Program-made: the position numbers and the translations under genes
Shown: in pieces, positions 47,074-55,320 of the stretch
Layout: every line of letters begins with the position of its first letter
Position numbering within the stretch: the first letter of the stretch is position 1
Source of the DNA: Brachybacterium halotolerans
Lineage (GTDB): Bacteria > Actinomycetota > Actinomycetes > Actinomycetales > Dermabacteraceae
Assembly (NCBI RefSeq): GCF_016623465.1
Contig: NZ_JAEDAJ010000007.1
Coordinates: 62,001-126,000, forward strand
DNA: 64,000 nt
Direction: 5' to 3'
The notes under the pieces: generated by a model
The model's input: the letters and a program-made list of their open reading frames with translations, nothing else
Database searches by the model: none
What the model was told of the DNA's origin: nothing

Positions 47074-47778
47074 CTACGCCTCGCGCGCGTCCTCCTGCTG
47101 CGCCTGGTGCGGCGTGACCGACTCCGCCGGGCCGACGATCCCGCGGCCGTCGAGCAGTGCCGCGAGCAGGGCGGACGGGTCGGCGAGGCCGTCGGCCGCG
47201 GCCAGGAGACGGGATCCCGGGGCCTCGATGAGGGAGGTCGGCAGCGGCGAGGGCTCGGGTCCCGCCCAGGGTCCGAGCGGCACCGAGAGGTGATCCGGGT
47301 GCGCGCGGACCTCCTGGGCCCAGTCGTGGACGAGCGGCGGCAGCTCGCCGTCGAAGCGCAGCGAGAGGGAGCGTGCATCCAGGGCGAGGACCTCGTCGGC
47401 GTCGTCGGCGCGCGCCGCGGAGCCGGGGCGGTCCGTGGCCAGTACGCGCACCTCGGCGTCGGCGGGGAGCGCCGGGTCGGAGCCCGGGCCGTCGCCGATC
47501 GCGACGCGTGCGCCCAGACCCCAGGCGGCGAGGGCGAGCACGAGGCGTTTCCAGTGCGGCGGGAGGTCGAGCAGCACGAGGTCGTCGCGCTCGAGCATGA
47601 CCTCGGCGTCGAGGTGGCCCACGGTCTTGATCACCCAGTTCGCCAGCACGTGTCCCGAGAGCTCGATCCGACCCTGCTCCCCGTACCAGACCAGGGCGGG
47701 CCGCGGGCCGAGCGCCTCGAGGGAGGAGAGCAGCACCTGGAGGGAGGGGAGCGGGAGAGGGGACGAGGCGGAGGTCAT
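47074..47778 (-). CDS. TIGR03089 family protein
   Basis: 234 residues, no signal or membrane segment. Members of this family resemble the N-terminal part of AMP-forming acyl-CoA/amino-acid ligases but are too short to be active, as here: RPALVWYGEQGRIELSGHVLANWVIKTVGHL, then LVLLDLPPHWKRLVLALAAWGLGARVAI, and no adenylation core motif further on. In M. tuberculosis the homologue (Rv3268) lies by the LCP gene cpsA, in the same chromosomal neighbourhood as here. The ATG at 47778 overlaps the cofE stop. No function is known. Confidence 0.8.
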   Translation of the reverse strand: MTSASSPLPLPSLQVLLSSLEALGPRPALVWYGEQGRIELSGHVLANWVIKTVGHLDAEVMLERDDLVLLDLPPHWKRLVLALAAWGLGARVAIGDGPGSDPALPADAEVRVLATDRPGSAARADDADEVLALDARSLSLRFDGELPPLVHDWAQEVRAHPDHLSVPLGPWAGPEPSPLPTSLIEAPGSRLLAAADGLADPSALLAALLDGRGIVGPAESVTPHQAQQEDAREA

Positions 47779-48917
47779 GGCTCCATCCTCGCGCGGGGAC
47801 CCTCGACGCGCACGTCGACGGGAAGGTCGCGGGCGATGGACTCGGCCCCGATCGCGGTGCGCAGGCGCTCCGCGAACTCGCCGGCGGCCGCCCAGGACGC
47901 TCCCCGATCGTCGTGCGGGCGCACCACCAGCGCGAGCCGTCCCGTCGGCCCGGGTCCCTCGTCCTCGAGGATCGGCGCGTGGGAGGGCGTGGTGGACGTG
48001 GAGGGGAACGGACGGGGAGCCGTCCGTGCAGGAGTGCGCGCGATCTCGATCGCGCGGTGCAGGCGCAGAGCGTCGGACTCCGGGTCCATCGCCGCGACCG
48101 GCTCGTGCTCGGCCGCGATGCCGAGGGCCTGCCAGACGGACTCGAGGCTCGGGCGGCGGAACCAGTCGTCCTCCCCCGTGCGGCTGAGGGCGCGCGCGGG
48201 GACGGCGTCGGCCGGATCGACGACGACGCCTCCGAGGCCGCGGACGACGACCGCCGGCACACCGCTGGCCTTGCCCTTGACGAGGTCCGCCGCCGCGGAG
48301 ATCTCGTCGGCCAGCGCGCGCACGGTGACGTGGAGGGGGCGGCCGTCGGCATCGGTGCTCCCGCGCAGGTCCTCGAGCGCGCGCAGCCCCGCCGCGCCGA
48401 GCGCGATGTCGCCGACGCCCACCCGCCAGATGCGCGAGGAGGTGTCGGAGAGGACCACCCCGAGGCGCCTGCCCGTGGCGCGCACGAGCGCCGCGCGCAG
48501 CTCCTCCGCCTCGGAGTCCGGGTCCCCGGGCAGGAGCAGGAGGCCGCCGGGGGAGTTCGAGCCGTCGATGCCTGCGGCGGCCATCACCGGGCCCGCCGGG
48601 ACCTCGACGATCGAGGTGGTGGTGCGCACGTGGCGTCGGCGGGCGACGAGGCGCACGGTCTGCTCCGCGATCGCCTCCTGCTTGCCCTCGGCGGGGATGA
48701 CGAGACCCCTGGTCTTCGAGATGATCTTGGTGGACACGCACAGCACGTCGTCGTCGGAGAGGGCGACCCCGGAGGCCTCGAGCGCGCCGAGCAGGAGCGC
48801 GGCGACGTCGTCACCCGCACGGACCTCGCCGAGTCCGACCACCGGCAGCACGCGGAGACCGGACGAAGCGGACGGCTGGGCGGGCCCCACGGGCTCGGCG
48901 GGAGGGGTCGTGGTCAT
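47775..48917 (-). CDS. cofE: Coenzyme F420-0:L-glutamate ligase-like protein (CofE domain, extended)
   Basis: 380 residues. The first 250 are a CofE domain: VLPVVGLGEVRAGDDVAALL, LCVSTKIISKTRGLVIPA, GPVMAAAGIDGSNSPGG, VVLSDTSSRIWRVGVGDIALG, and DEISAAADLVKGKASGVPAVVVRGL. CofE adds gamma-glutamates to F420-0 using GTP. The C-terminal 130 residues are not the nitroreductase domain of mycobacterial FbiB and I do not recognise them. No cofD/fbiA, cofC or cofG/H gene is in the window, so an F420 role is only likely. ATG at 48917 has AGGAG 5 bases upstream; divergent from whiB2. Confidence 0.8.
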   Translation of the reverse strand: MTTTPPAEPVGPAQPSASSGLRVLPVVGLGEVRAGDDVAALLLGALEASGVALSDDDVLCVSTKIISKTRGLVIPAEGKQEAIAEQTVRLVARRRHVRTTTSIVEVPAGPVMAAAGIDGSNSPGGLLLLPGDPDSEAEELRAALVRATGRRLGVVLSDTSSRIWRVGVGDIALGAAGLRALEDLRGSTDADGRPLHVTVRALADEISAAADLVKGKASGVPAVVVRGLGGVVVDPADAVPARALSRTGEDDWFRRPSLESVWQALGIAAEHEPVAAMDPESDALRLHRAIEIARTPARTAPRPFPSTSTTPSHAPILEDEGPGPTGRLALVVRPHDDRGASWAAAGEFAERLRTAIGAESIARDLPVDVRVEGPRARMEP

Positions 48918-48947
48918 CGCATCTCCTGGTCGCGGGCGTGCACCGGC

Positions 48948-48983
48948 TTGACGGGGCCGAGTTACACGGGTGTATTTTAGGCT
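48948..48983. promoter_or_regulatory. Divergent whiB2 / cofE promoter region
   Basis: Plus strand: TTGACG (48948-48953) and, 17-19 bases on, TGTATTTT with TATTTT at 48973-48978, plus an alternative TAGGCT (48978-48983). Minus strand: TAAAAT (48979-48974). The AT-rich core TATTTTAG is unusual in this DNA and serves both directions. Confidence 0.55.
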
Positions 48984-49081
48984 GTATCCCGGCGGCTCCC
49001 CCCGCCTCGTCCCGAACCCCGTCGGTCGCCATGGAGCGGCCTCACGACGTGAAGCGTCCCCCTGAGGAAGGAACTGTGCCG

Positions 49082-49381
49082 ATGGAACGCACGCGCGACG
49101 AGGATGATGCGCAGTCGGAGGAATTCTCCCTCCTGCAGCTGGTGGCCGACGGCGAAGAGGCCGAGGTCTCGTGGCAGGAGCGCGCACTGTGCGCCCAGAC
49201 GGACCCCGAGGCCTTCTTCCCCGAGAAGGGCGGGTCCACGCGCGAGGCGAAGAAGGTGTGCGTCTCCTGCGAGGTGCGCGCCGAGTGCCTCGAGTACGCC
49301 CTCGAGAACGACGAGCGCTTCGGCATCTGGGGCGGTCTCTCCGAGCGCGAGCGCCGCAAGCTCAAGCGCCGCGCCGTCTGA
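49082..49381 (+). CDS. whiB2: WhiB-family iron-sulfur regulator (WhiB2/WhmD-like)
   Basis: 99 residues. Four cysteines at 37, 60, 63 and 69 (C...CxxCxxxxxC) hold a 4Fe-4S cluster. GIWGG is at 81-85, followed by the basic helix ERRKLKRRA that contacts DNA. WhiB proteins bind sigma-A and control transcription; WhiB2/WhmD acts in septation and division, and this position beside CofE, a metallopeptidase and ManB genes is that of whiB2 in M. tuberculosis. GAGGAAGGA (49064-49072) supports the ATG at 49082; GTG at 49076 is too close. A leader of about 100 bases precedes it. Confidence 0.93.
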   Translation: MERTRDEDDAQSEEFSLLQLVADGEEAEVSWQERALCAQTDPEAFFPEKGGSTREAKKVCVSCEVRAECLEYALENDERFGIWGGLSERERRKLKRRAV

Positions 49382-49409
49382 CCGGCCCCGCGAACCCGGC
49401 CCGCCGCCT

Positions 49410-52400
49410 GTGACCTCGCGCGACGTCACCGCCGTCCTCCTGCTCGGCGGACGCGACGACCCCGAATCCCTCTCGACCGCCCTCGCCGCTCTCTCCGCCC
49501 AGGAGAGGGCGGCCGATCGCGTCGCGGTGATCGCCCGCGGGCAGCTCGGCGAGGAGCGCGAGGCACAGGTCGCCGCGCTCGCCGACGAGGGAGCGATCGA
49601 CGAGGTGCTGCGGATCCCCGCCGGCGCGGGACTCGCGAGCGCGGTCCGGGAGATCATGACGTCCCTGTCCAGCGGGGTGCTCACGAACGTCCAGCAGCGG
49701 GACGTCTCCGAGGCCGCCCCGCGCGCGGGCGGTCACATGCGCCCCATCGACCGCGATGCGCACGAGCGCGGACTCGTGCGCGAGGCCGAGGAGACCGCGC
49801 AGATGCCGACCCGCCTGCGCGAGGGCGGCGCGGCGATCGCCGCTCCCTCGGCGGGCAGGCGCCGCGCCTCCGCCGACTCCGAGAGCTGGTTCTGGCTGCT
49901 CACGGAGGACGCGCTGCCCGGTCGCGCCTCCCTGCGCGCCCTCGTGGACGCCGCCGAGGCCTCGCCCACGGCCGCCCTCATCGGCTCCAAGCGCCTGCGC
50001 CCCGCGGCGTCCGACGAGGACGACGACGCCACGGACGAGACCCCGGGCGAGAGCACCTCCCGCCCGACGGCCGACGACGCCGACGTGCTCGTGGACGTGG
50101 GTCTCACCCTCACCCACAGCGGCCGGATCGTCACCGGCGTGGAGCCCGGCGAGATCGATCAGGGGCAGTCCGACTGGCGCCACGACGTGCTCGGCGTCGC
50201 CCTTCCCGGTCTGCTCGTGCGCGAGAGCACCCTCGCGCGGCTCGGCGGCACCGACCCCGCGCTCGGCTCGCCCTTCGCCGAGATCGACCTCGGCCAGAGG
50301 GTCTGGCGCGGCGGGGAGCGCGTCGAGGTCGCTCCCGACGCGCGCGTGCTGACCCCGCATCGCGAGGCTCCCGCCCCCGCCCTGCTGCGCGAGCACCGGC
50401 GCGGGCAGATGCTCCTGCTGCTCAAGCACCGCCCGCTGCTGGGCGTCGTGCTCACCCTCCTGCTGAGCATGCCGCTCGGGACCCTGGCGCGGATGCTCGG
50501 GCAGGTCGCCGCCCAGTCGCCCCGTCTCGCGCTCGCCGAGCTGCGTGGGACCCTCGCCGCATACCGGCGCGCTCCCGGCGTCATCGCCCGCGGCGCGCGG
50601 GCCTCCCGCAGGGCGCTCGTGCCCCGGCGGCGCCTCGCGCCCCTGTACCTGCCGCGCACCGAGGCGCTGTGCCGCCGCCTCGAGGCGATCTGGACGCGTG
50701 TGTTCGCCGACGACGAGCGCGCCCGCCGCATCCGCCGCACCACGTGGGGGATCGCCGGCACCACCCACGGCTCAGACGACGCGGACTTCGGCCGGCACGG
50801 CGTGTGGACGATCATCCTCGCGGCGCTCGCGCTGGTCGCCGGGATCGTGGGCGCGCGTCCGCTGCTCGCGCGCGGCCACCTCGAGGGCCCGCAGCTGCAG
50901 ACCCTCGCGGACGACTGGCGAGAGCGCACGCAGATCGCCTGGTCGAGCTGGGTGCCCGGCGGCGACGGGGGACTGGGCGCGCGCGGACCGGGCGACGCCC
51001 TGCTGCGCCTGATCGCCCCGCTCCCTCTGCCCGAGAGCGCGCTCGGCGCGCTGCTCGTCCTCGCGGTGCCGCTGGCCGCGATGGGCGCCTGGTGGGCCGC
51101 CGGCGCCCTCACCCGCGCCGTCGGCGCCCGCCTCGCCCTGGCCGTGGCCTGGGCCGTCGGCCCGCCCCTCCTCGCCTCCCTGGGCTCCGGCGCCTGGCCG
51201 CTCGTGCTCGTCCACCTGCTGCTGCCCCTGCTCGCCCTCGCGGTGGGCCGGGCCATCGGACTGGTCCACAAAGTCTCCCAGGCCAGCGTCTCCGCGGCCG
51301 CCGCCGCGGGGCTCGTGCTGCTCGTGATCGGCGCCGTGCAGCCCGTGCTCGTGATCCTCGTCGGCCTCGCCCTCGCCCTGCTCGCGGCCTTCGTGCCGGG
51401 CAGGCGGCGGCGCCTCATCTGGGTGCTGGTGCCCTCGCTCGCCCTGCAGCTGCCCTACCTCGGCGTCTTCATCGCCCACCCGTCCGCGCTGCTGCACGTC
51501 GCCGGCGTCCCCGCCTCCGCCGAGGCCCCCTCGGGGCTCGAGCTGCTCGCCCTGTGGCCCGCGCCCGCACCCTCCTGGACGGCGCTCGAGGGGCTTCTCG
51601 GCGCGTCCGCGGCAGGCGCGCTGCCTGTGCTGCTGATGGCCCCGGTGCTGCTGGGCGCGCTGCTCGCCCCCTTCCAGCAGGCCGACGCGGGCCGCGCGGG
51701 GCGGCTCGCGATCGTACTCGCCGCTCTCGCCATGGCGACGGCCCTGCTGGCCCGCGCCGTGCCCACCGAGGTCGGTGACGAGAAGCTGCTGAGCGCACCG
51801 ATCGGCGGCGTGCTCAGCCTCGCCCTTCTCGCCCTCCTCGTGGGCTGCGCGGCGACCTGCGACGCCCTGGCGCGCCGCAGCGGCCGCGAATCCGGCGCGC
51901 GCCGCGCGGCGACCGTCGCGATCGCCGGTCTCGTCGCCGCCTGCTGCCTCGTCGCCACGATCGGATGGACCCTCAGCCTGCCCGACGCGCTGCAGGTGCA
52001 CCGCACGCAGAGCGACGAGGTGCCGCAGGCCGCGAGCGACCTCGGGACCTCCGAGGCGCGCGGACGCGTCCTCGTGCTCTCCCAGGGCGACGACGACTCG
52101 GTCGACGCCCACCTCGTCGTGGACGGCGGGCCCACCGCCCAGCAGGACTCCGGCTCCGTCGCCGCGAGGACCCTCGCCGCGGCGGGCTCGGGCGCCGCCG
52201 TCGACCAGGATCCCGCCTCGACCGCGCTGCGCGAGGCCACCGGCGAGCTGCTCACGGCCGACGCCGCGAGCGATCCCGTGCGTCTGCGCACCCTCGGCGT
52301 CGGCTACGTCGTCGTGCCCGGGTCCTCGCAGGACGCGCCGGCCCTCACCGATGCCCTCGACTCCTCCCCGCAGCTCGAGAAGGTCACCGAGGGCAGCAGC

Positions 52401-52832
52401 GGCGGCATGTGGCGCGTCGTCGATGCGGGAGCCCGCGTCGTGATCCGCCCGGCGGGGGAGAACCCGTCGGCCGACGACGAGACCACCCTCGCGAGCGGCG
52501 TGATCGACGCCGAGGGCGAGGTGGCCGCAGCGCAGGGCGAGCGCACCGTCGTGCTCTCGGAGCGCCGTGAGGGCGGCTGGGAGGCCACGCTCGACGGCGA
52601 GGCGCTCGCGCCCGTCACCGTCGACGGCTGGGCCCAGGGCTTCACCGTCCCCGCCGGCGCCTCGGGGCACCTCGAGATCCACCGCCAGGACCCCTGGCGC
52701 CTGGTGCTCGCGATCGTGCTCGCGCTGACCGTGCTGATCACCGCCGTGGTCGCCGTGCCCTGGCGGGCCGGCCCCGGCCGCCGTCGGGGCGAGGAGCCCT
52801 GGCAGGAGAGCCAGGAGAGTGGTGCCCTGTGA
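49410..52832 (+). CDS. Large GT2-like membrane glycosyltransferase
   Basis: About 1140 residues. Residues 1-320 form a GT2-like domain (VTAVLLLGGRDDPESLSTALAAL; WFWLLTEDALPGRASL at the metal-motif position, Thr-Glu-Asp rather than DxD). Then come a basic linker, about 13 membrane helices (residues 455-850) and an outer C-terminal domain closed by a last helix. Such proteins lie between whiB2 and DUF5719 in many actinobacteria and are presumed envelope sugar transferases. The GTG at 49410, 28 bases after whiB2, has neither a ribosome site nor a leaderless -10, so the start is uncertain. Its stop overlaps the DUF5719 start (GTGA). Confidence 0.75.
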   Translation: MTSRDVTAVLLLGGRDDPESLSTALAALSAQERAADRVAVIARGQLGEEREAQVAALADEGAIDEVLRIPAGAGLASAVREIMTSLSSGVLTNVQQRDVSEAAPRAGGHMRPIDRDAHERGLVREAEETAQMPTRLREGGAAIAAPSAGRRRASADSESWFWLLTEDALPGRASLRALVDAAEASPTAALIGSKRLRPAASDEDDDATDETPGESTSRPTADDADVLVDVGLTLTHSGRIVTGVEPGEIDQGQSDWRHDVLGVALPGLLVRESTLARLGGTDPALGSPFAEIDLGQRVWRGGERVEVAPDARVLTPHREAPAPALLREHRRGQMLLLLKHRPLLGVVLTLLLSMPLGTLARMLGQVAAQSPRLALAELRGTLAAYRRAPGVIARGARASRRALVPRRRLAPLYLPRTEALCRRLEAIWTRVFADDERARRIRRTTWGIAGTTHGSDDADFGRHGVWTIILAALALVAGIVGARPLLARGHLEGPQLQTLADDWRERTQIAWSSWVPGGDGGLGARGPGDALLRLIAPLPLPESALGALLVLAVPLAAMGAWWAAGALTRAVGARLALAVAWAVGPPLLASLGSGAWPLVLVHLLLPLLALAVGRAIGLVHKVSQASVSAAAAAGLVLLVIGAVQPVLVILVGLALALLAAFVPGRRRRLIWVLVPSLALQLPYLGVFIAHPSALLHVAGVPASAEAPSGLELLALWPAPAPSWTALEGLLGASAAGALPVLLMAPVLLGALLAPFQQADAGRAGRLAIVLAALAMATALLARAVPTEVGDEKLLSAPIGGVLSLALLALLVGCAATCDALARRSGRESGARRAATVAIAGLVAACCLVATIGWTLSLPDALQVHRTQSDEVPQAASDLGTSEARGRVLVLSQGDDDSVDAHLVVDGGPTAQQDSGSVAARTLAAAGSGAAVDQDPASTALREATGELLTADAASDPVRLRTLGVGYVVVPGSSQDAPALTDALDSSPQLEKVTEGSSGGMWRVVDAGARVVIRPAGENPSADDETTLASGVIDAEGEVAAAQGERTVVLSERREGGWEATLDGEALAPVTVDGWAQGFTVPAGASGHLEIHRQDPWRLVLAIVLALTVLITAVVAVPWRAGPGRRRGEEPWQESQESGAL

Positions 52833-54412
52833 CCCGATCGATGCGGCCCGCACTGGCCCTCGCGAGCGTGGTGCCGATCCTCGTGCTCGGCGCCGGAGCG
52901 CTCGTCGGCCCCCTGGCCGGCGGGTCCCCGGACCGCTCGGTCGAGCGCGCCGAGACCACGGCCTCGCCGAGCGCCGCCGCGCTCGTCTGCCCCGGGCCCG
53001 TCCAGGTCCCGAAGGAGCTGCAGGGGAGCACGGGGGACAAGAAGCTCTCCTCGAGCGGGCCGAACGGACGCGTGGGCGTGCGCAGCGTGGGCCTGGATGC
53101 GGACTCCTCGCTGCTCTTCGGCCGCGTCGCCGCCTCCAGCACGAGGCAGGACGCGGACGGCAACCCGCTCGCGCCGTCGATCACCGCCGCCGATGCCGCG
53201 GGCGAGGACCTCGGCATCGACACCGCGACGGGCGACGTGGGCGCGAGCGCCCAGACCATCTCCTCGATCTCGAACGGCCCGCAGGTCACGGTGCGCGGAT
53301 CGCAGGATCAGCAGGTCGTCGCGGATGCCGTGCAGACCACGACGACCGACGCGGGCGATTTCCGCTCCCTCAGCGCGACCCGCTGCACCGGCGCCTCCAC
53401 CCAGGCGAGCTTCCTCGGCGCCTCCACCGCGAGCGGCGCGAGCGCCTCCCTGCTGCTGCGCAGCACCACCGACCGTCCCGCGACCGCCTCCATCCAGGTC
53501 TGGACGGCCGACGGCCCCGCCGACATGGGCGGCCGCTCCCAGGTCGTGGTGGCCCCGGGCAAGGAGGAGCGCGTGCTTCTCGAGTCGATCGTCCCCGACC
53601 AGGACGTGATCGGTGTGAGCGTGAGCACCGTCGGCGCGCCGCTGGCCATGTCCCTCCAGGACACCGAGCGCGACGGGCTCACCCCGCTGGGAGGCGAGAT
53701 CCTCTCCGACCTCCCGGAGGCCTCCCGCAGCTCCGTGATCCCCGGCGTGCGCATCGGCAAGGGCACGAAGGCCCAGGTGGTGCTGATGAACGAGTCCGGC
53801 GCGGACGCGCACGTGCAGCTCGCCGCCCAGGACGCCAAGGGAGCGGTGGACCTGCCCGGGCTCGGCGACGAGGTCACCGTGCCCGCGGGATCGGTCATCA
53901 CGGTGCCCGTCGAGGGCGTCGACGGGGACCTCGCGATCACCGCTGACTCCGACCAGAAGGTGAGCGCAGTGGTCCGCTCGCACGTCCAGTCCGAGAAGAA
54001 GCTCGGCAAGACGATCGGGAAGCCCTCGGACCTCGCCGTCGCCCAGCCCGCCCCGGCGCTGCGCGACTCCGGGGTGATCGCCCTCCCGACAGACGGCGCC
54101 CACGGCGCCCTCTCCCTGGCCGCGACCGACGCCACACACGTCACCGTCATCCCCGTCGGGGCCGACGGCGGCGCGGGGAAGAGCGTCGAGCTCGACCTCG
54201 CCGGCGACAGCGCGACCGACGTCCCCGCAGAAGACCTCACGGGCACGAAGGGCGGCATCGCCGGGCTCGTCGTGGTCCCCGACGATCCCGATGCGGTCCA
54301 CGCCGCCTGGATCCAGACCGAGGCGAACGCGAAGGCCGGGCCCCTGCTGACCTCGGTCCCCGTGATCCCCGCCGCGACCGGCGGCTCGGGGACGACGGTG
54401 CGACTGGGCTGA
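52829..54412 (+). CDS. DUF5719 family secreted or membrane-anchored protein
   Basis: 527 residues. The N terminus MRPALALASVVPILVLGAGALVGPLAGG is a signal peptide or anchor, followed by an Ala/Ser/Glu-rich stretch and a beta-rich ectodomain with many Val/Thr/Gly strands (VTVRGSQDQQVV, SQVVVAPGKEERVLL). Two cysteines (in LVCPG and TRCTG) could pair outside the cell. It always follows the big glycosyltransferase in this neighbourhood, and GTGA overlap couples them here; a joint envelope complex is inference. It ends 6 bases before the convergent gene. Confidence 0.75.
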   Translation: MTRSMRPALALASVVPILVLGAGALVGPLAGGSPDRSVERAETTASPSAAALVCPGPVQVPKELQGSTGDKKLSSSGPNGRVGVRSVGLDADSSLLFGRVAASSTRQDADGNPLAPSITAADAAGEDLGIDTATGDVGASAQTISSISNGPQVTVRGSQDQQVVADAVQTTTTDAGDFRSLSATRCTGASTQASFLGASTASGASASLLLRSTTDRPATASIQVWTADGPADMGGRSQVVVAPGKEERVLLESIVPDQDVIGVSVSTVGAPLAMSLQDTERDGLTPLGGEILSDLPEASRSSVIPGVRIGKGTKAQVVLMNESGADAHVQLAAQDAKGAVDLPGLGDEVTVPAGSVITVPVEGVDGDLAITADSDQKVSAVVRSHVQSEKKLGKTIGKPSDLAVAQPAPALRDSGVIALPTDGAHGALSLAATDATHVTVIPVGADGGAGKSVELDLAGDSATDVPAEDLTGTKGGIAGLVVVPDDPDAVHAAWIQTEANAKAGPLLTSVPVIPAATGGSGTTVRLG

Positions 54413-54418
54413 GGGGCT

Positions 54419-54883
54419 TCAGTCCTCGCCCCAGGCCTCGGGGTCCACGTCCTCGGGGTCCAGGTGCAGCAGGGAGGCGATCTGGTCGGCCAGGACCTGG
54501 CGCACCAGCAGGTCGAGATCGCCGGGCAGGGAGCAGCGGGTCTGGATCGGCCGGCGGAACAGCACCACGCGCGGCGGGTGGTCGCGGTCCGCGGGGAACG
54601 CCCGGCCGAGCGCGACGGCGCTCTCCTCCCACGGCGCAGGATCCGTCAGCGGGACCTCCTCGACCGCGACCTCGAGATGCTCGAGGCGCCGCGGGTATCG
54701 CTCCACGAGCGCGCGAGCCGCGTCGAGCACGGTGTCCTCGAACAGCTCGCGGCGGGAGAGATGACCGGGCAGGTGGGGCGGCAACAGGTCACCGCGCAGT
54801 CCGCGTCCGTGCCGGTCACGGCGCCGTCCGCGCGAGCGGCCCACCGGGCCCGAGGCGCCGCCGAGAACTCGCTGACCCGTCAT
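54419..54883 (-). CDS. Metallopeptidase-family (zincin_1/DUF1025) protein without the HExxH motif
   Basis: 154 residues; homologue by position and sequence of M. tuberculosis Rv3259. After a basic Arg-rich head come RRELFEDTVLDAARALV, LEHLEVAVEEVP and VVLFRRPIQTRC. In family members with a zinc site the next helix contains HExxH; here it reads LVRQVLADQIASLLHLDPEDVDP, with Ala-Asp-Gln-Ile-Ala at that place, so peptidase activity is unlikely. ATG at 54883 is 7 bases after TAGAGT (54896-54891, minus), a leaderless start. A longer start at 54943 is rejected. Confidence 0.72.
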   Translation of the reverse strand: MTGQRVLGGASGPVGRSRGRRRDRHGRGLRGDLLPPHLPGHLSRRELFEDTVLDAARALVERYPRRLEHLEVAVEEVPLTDPAPWEESAVALGRAFPADRDHPPRVVLFRRPIQTRCSLPGDLDLLVRQVLADQIASLLHLDPEDVDPEAWGED

Positions 54884-54890
54884 GCATCGC

Positions 54891-54944
54891 ACTCTAACGC
54901 GCTCGTGTCGCGGGCCGCGGCCCGGCTCGCCCACTGCGTACACT
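54891..54944. promoter_or_regulatory. Divergent leaderless promoters, metallopeptidase-like / DUF3499
   Basis: TAGAGT on the minus strand (54896-54891) is 7 bases before the ATG at 54883. TACACT on the plus strand (54939-54944) is 7 bases before the GTG at 54952. Both genes begin without leaders from one 68-base gap. Confidence 0.65.
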
Positions 54945-54951
54945 CGAGGGC

Positions 54952-55320
54952 GTGCCTCATCGCGACTGCTCGAAGACCGGCTGCACCCGCCCCGCCGTCA
55001 GCTCCCTGACCTTCGTGTACGAGGACTCGACGCTCGTGGTGGGACCGCTCGCCCGCACCGCCGACCCCCACGCCTACGACCTCTGCGAGGAGCACGCGTC
55101 GCGGATGACGCCGCCGCGCGGCTGGACCATGCTGCGGGTCGCGGGGAGCGCCGATGCCGTCGACGACCTCGTCGCGCTCGCCGCCGCGCTCGACGCGCAC
55201 GAGACGGAGGACGCCGCCGGCGCCCCGCCCGTCGACCGCGACGCCGCCCGCGCGAACGGCCGCCCCGAGCCGCGTCCCGCCGAGCGCCACCTGCACGTGG
55301 TGAGGTCGAGCGATGACTGA
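54952..55320 (+). CDS. DUF3499 family protein
   Basis: 122 residues. The N terminus has RDCSKTGCTRPAV and further on YDLCEEHASRMTPPRGWTMLRV, so cysteines and a histidine are arranged like a zinc ribbon: Cys-x4-Cys, then Cys-x2-His. DUF3499 (Rv3258c in M. tuberculosis) is actinobacterial and of unknown role. The last 60 residues are acidic and variable. GTG at 54952 follows TACACT by 7 bases. The stop lies 8 bases inside the phosphomannomutase gene, so both are cotranslated. Confidence 0.82.
   Translation: MPHRDCSKTGCTRPAVSSLTFVYEDSTLVVGPLARTADPHAYDLCEEHASRMTPPRGWTMLRVAGSADAVDDLVALAAALDAHETEDAAGAPPVDRDAARANGRPEPRPAERHLHVVRSSDD

Noticed and set aside
54884-54943. Longer N terminus of the metallopeptidase-like gene from 54943
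   Set aside because: It would run through both divergent -10 hexamers and overlap the DUF3499 promoter; the added residues have no family similarity.
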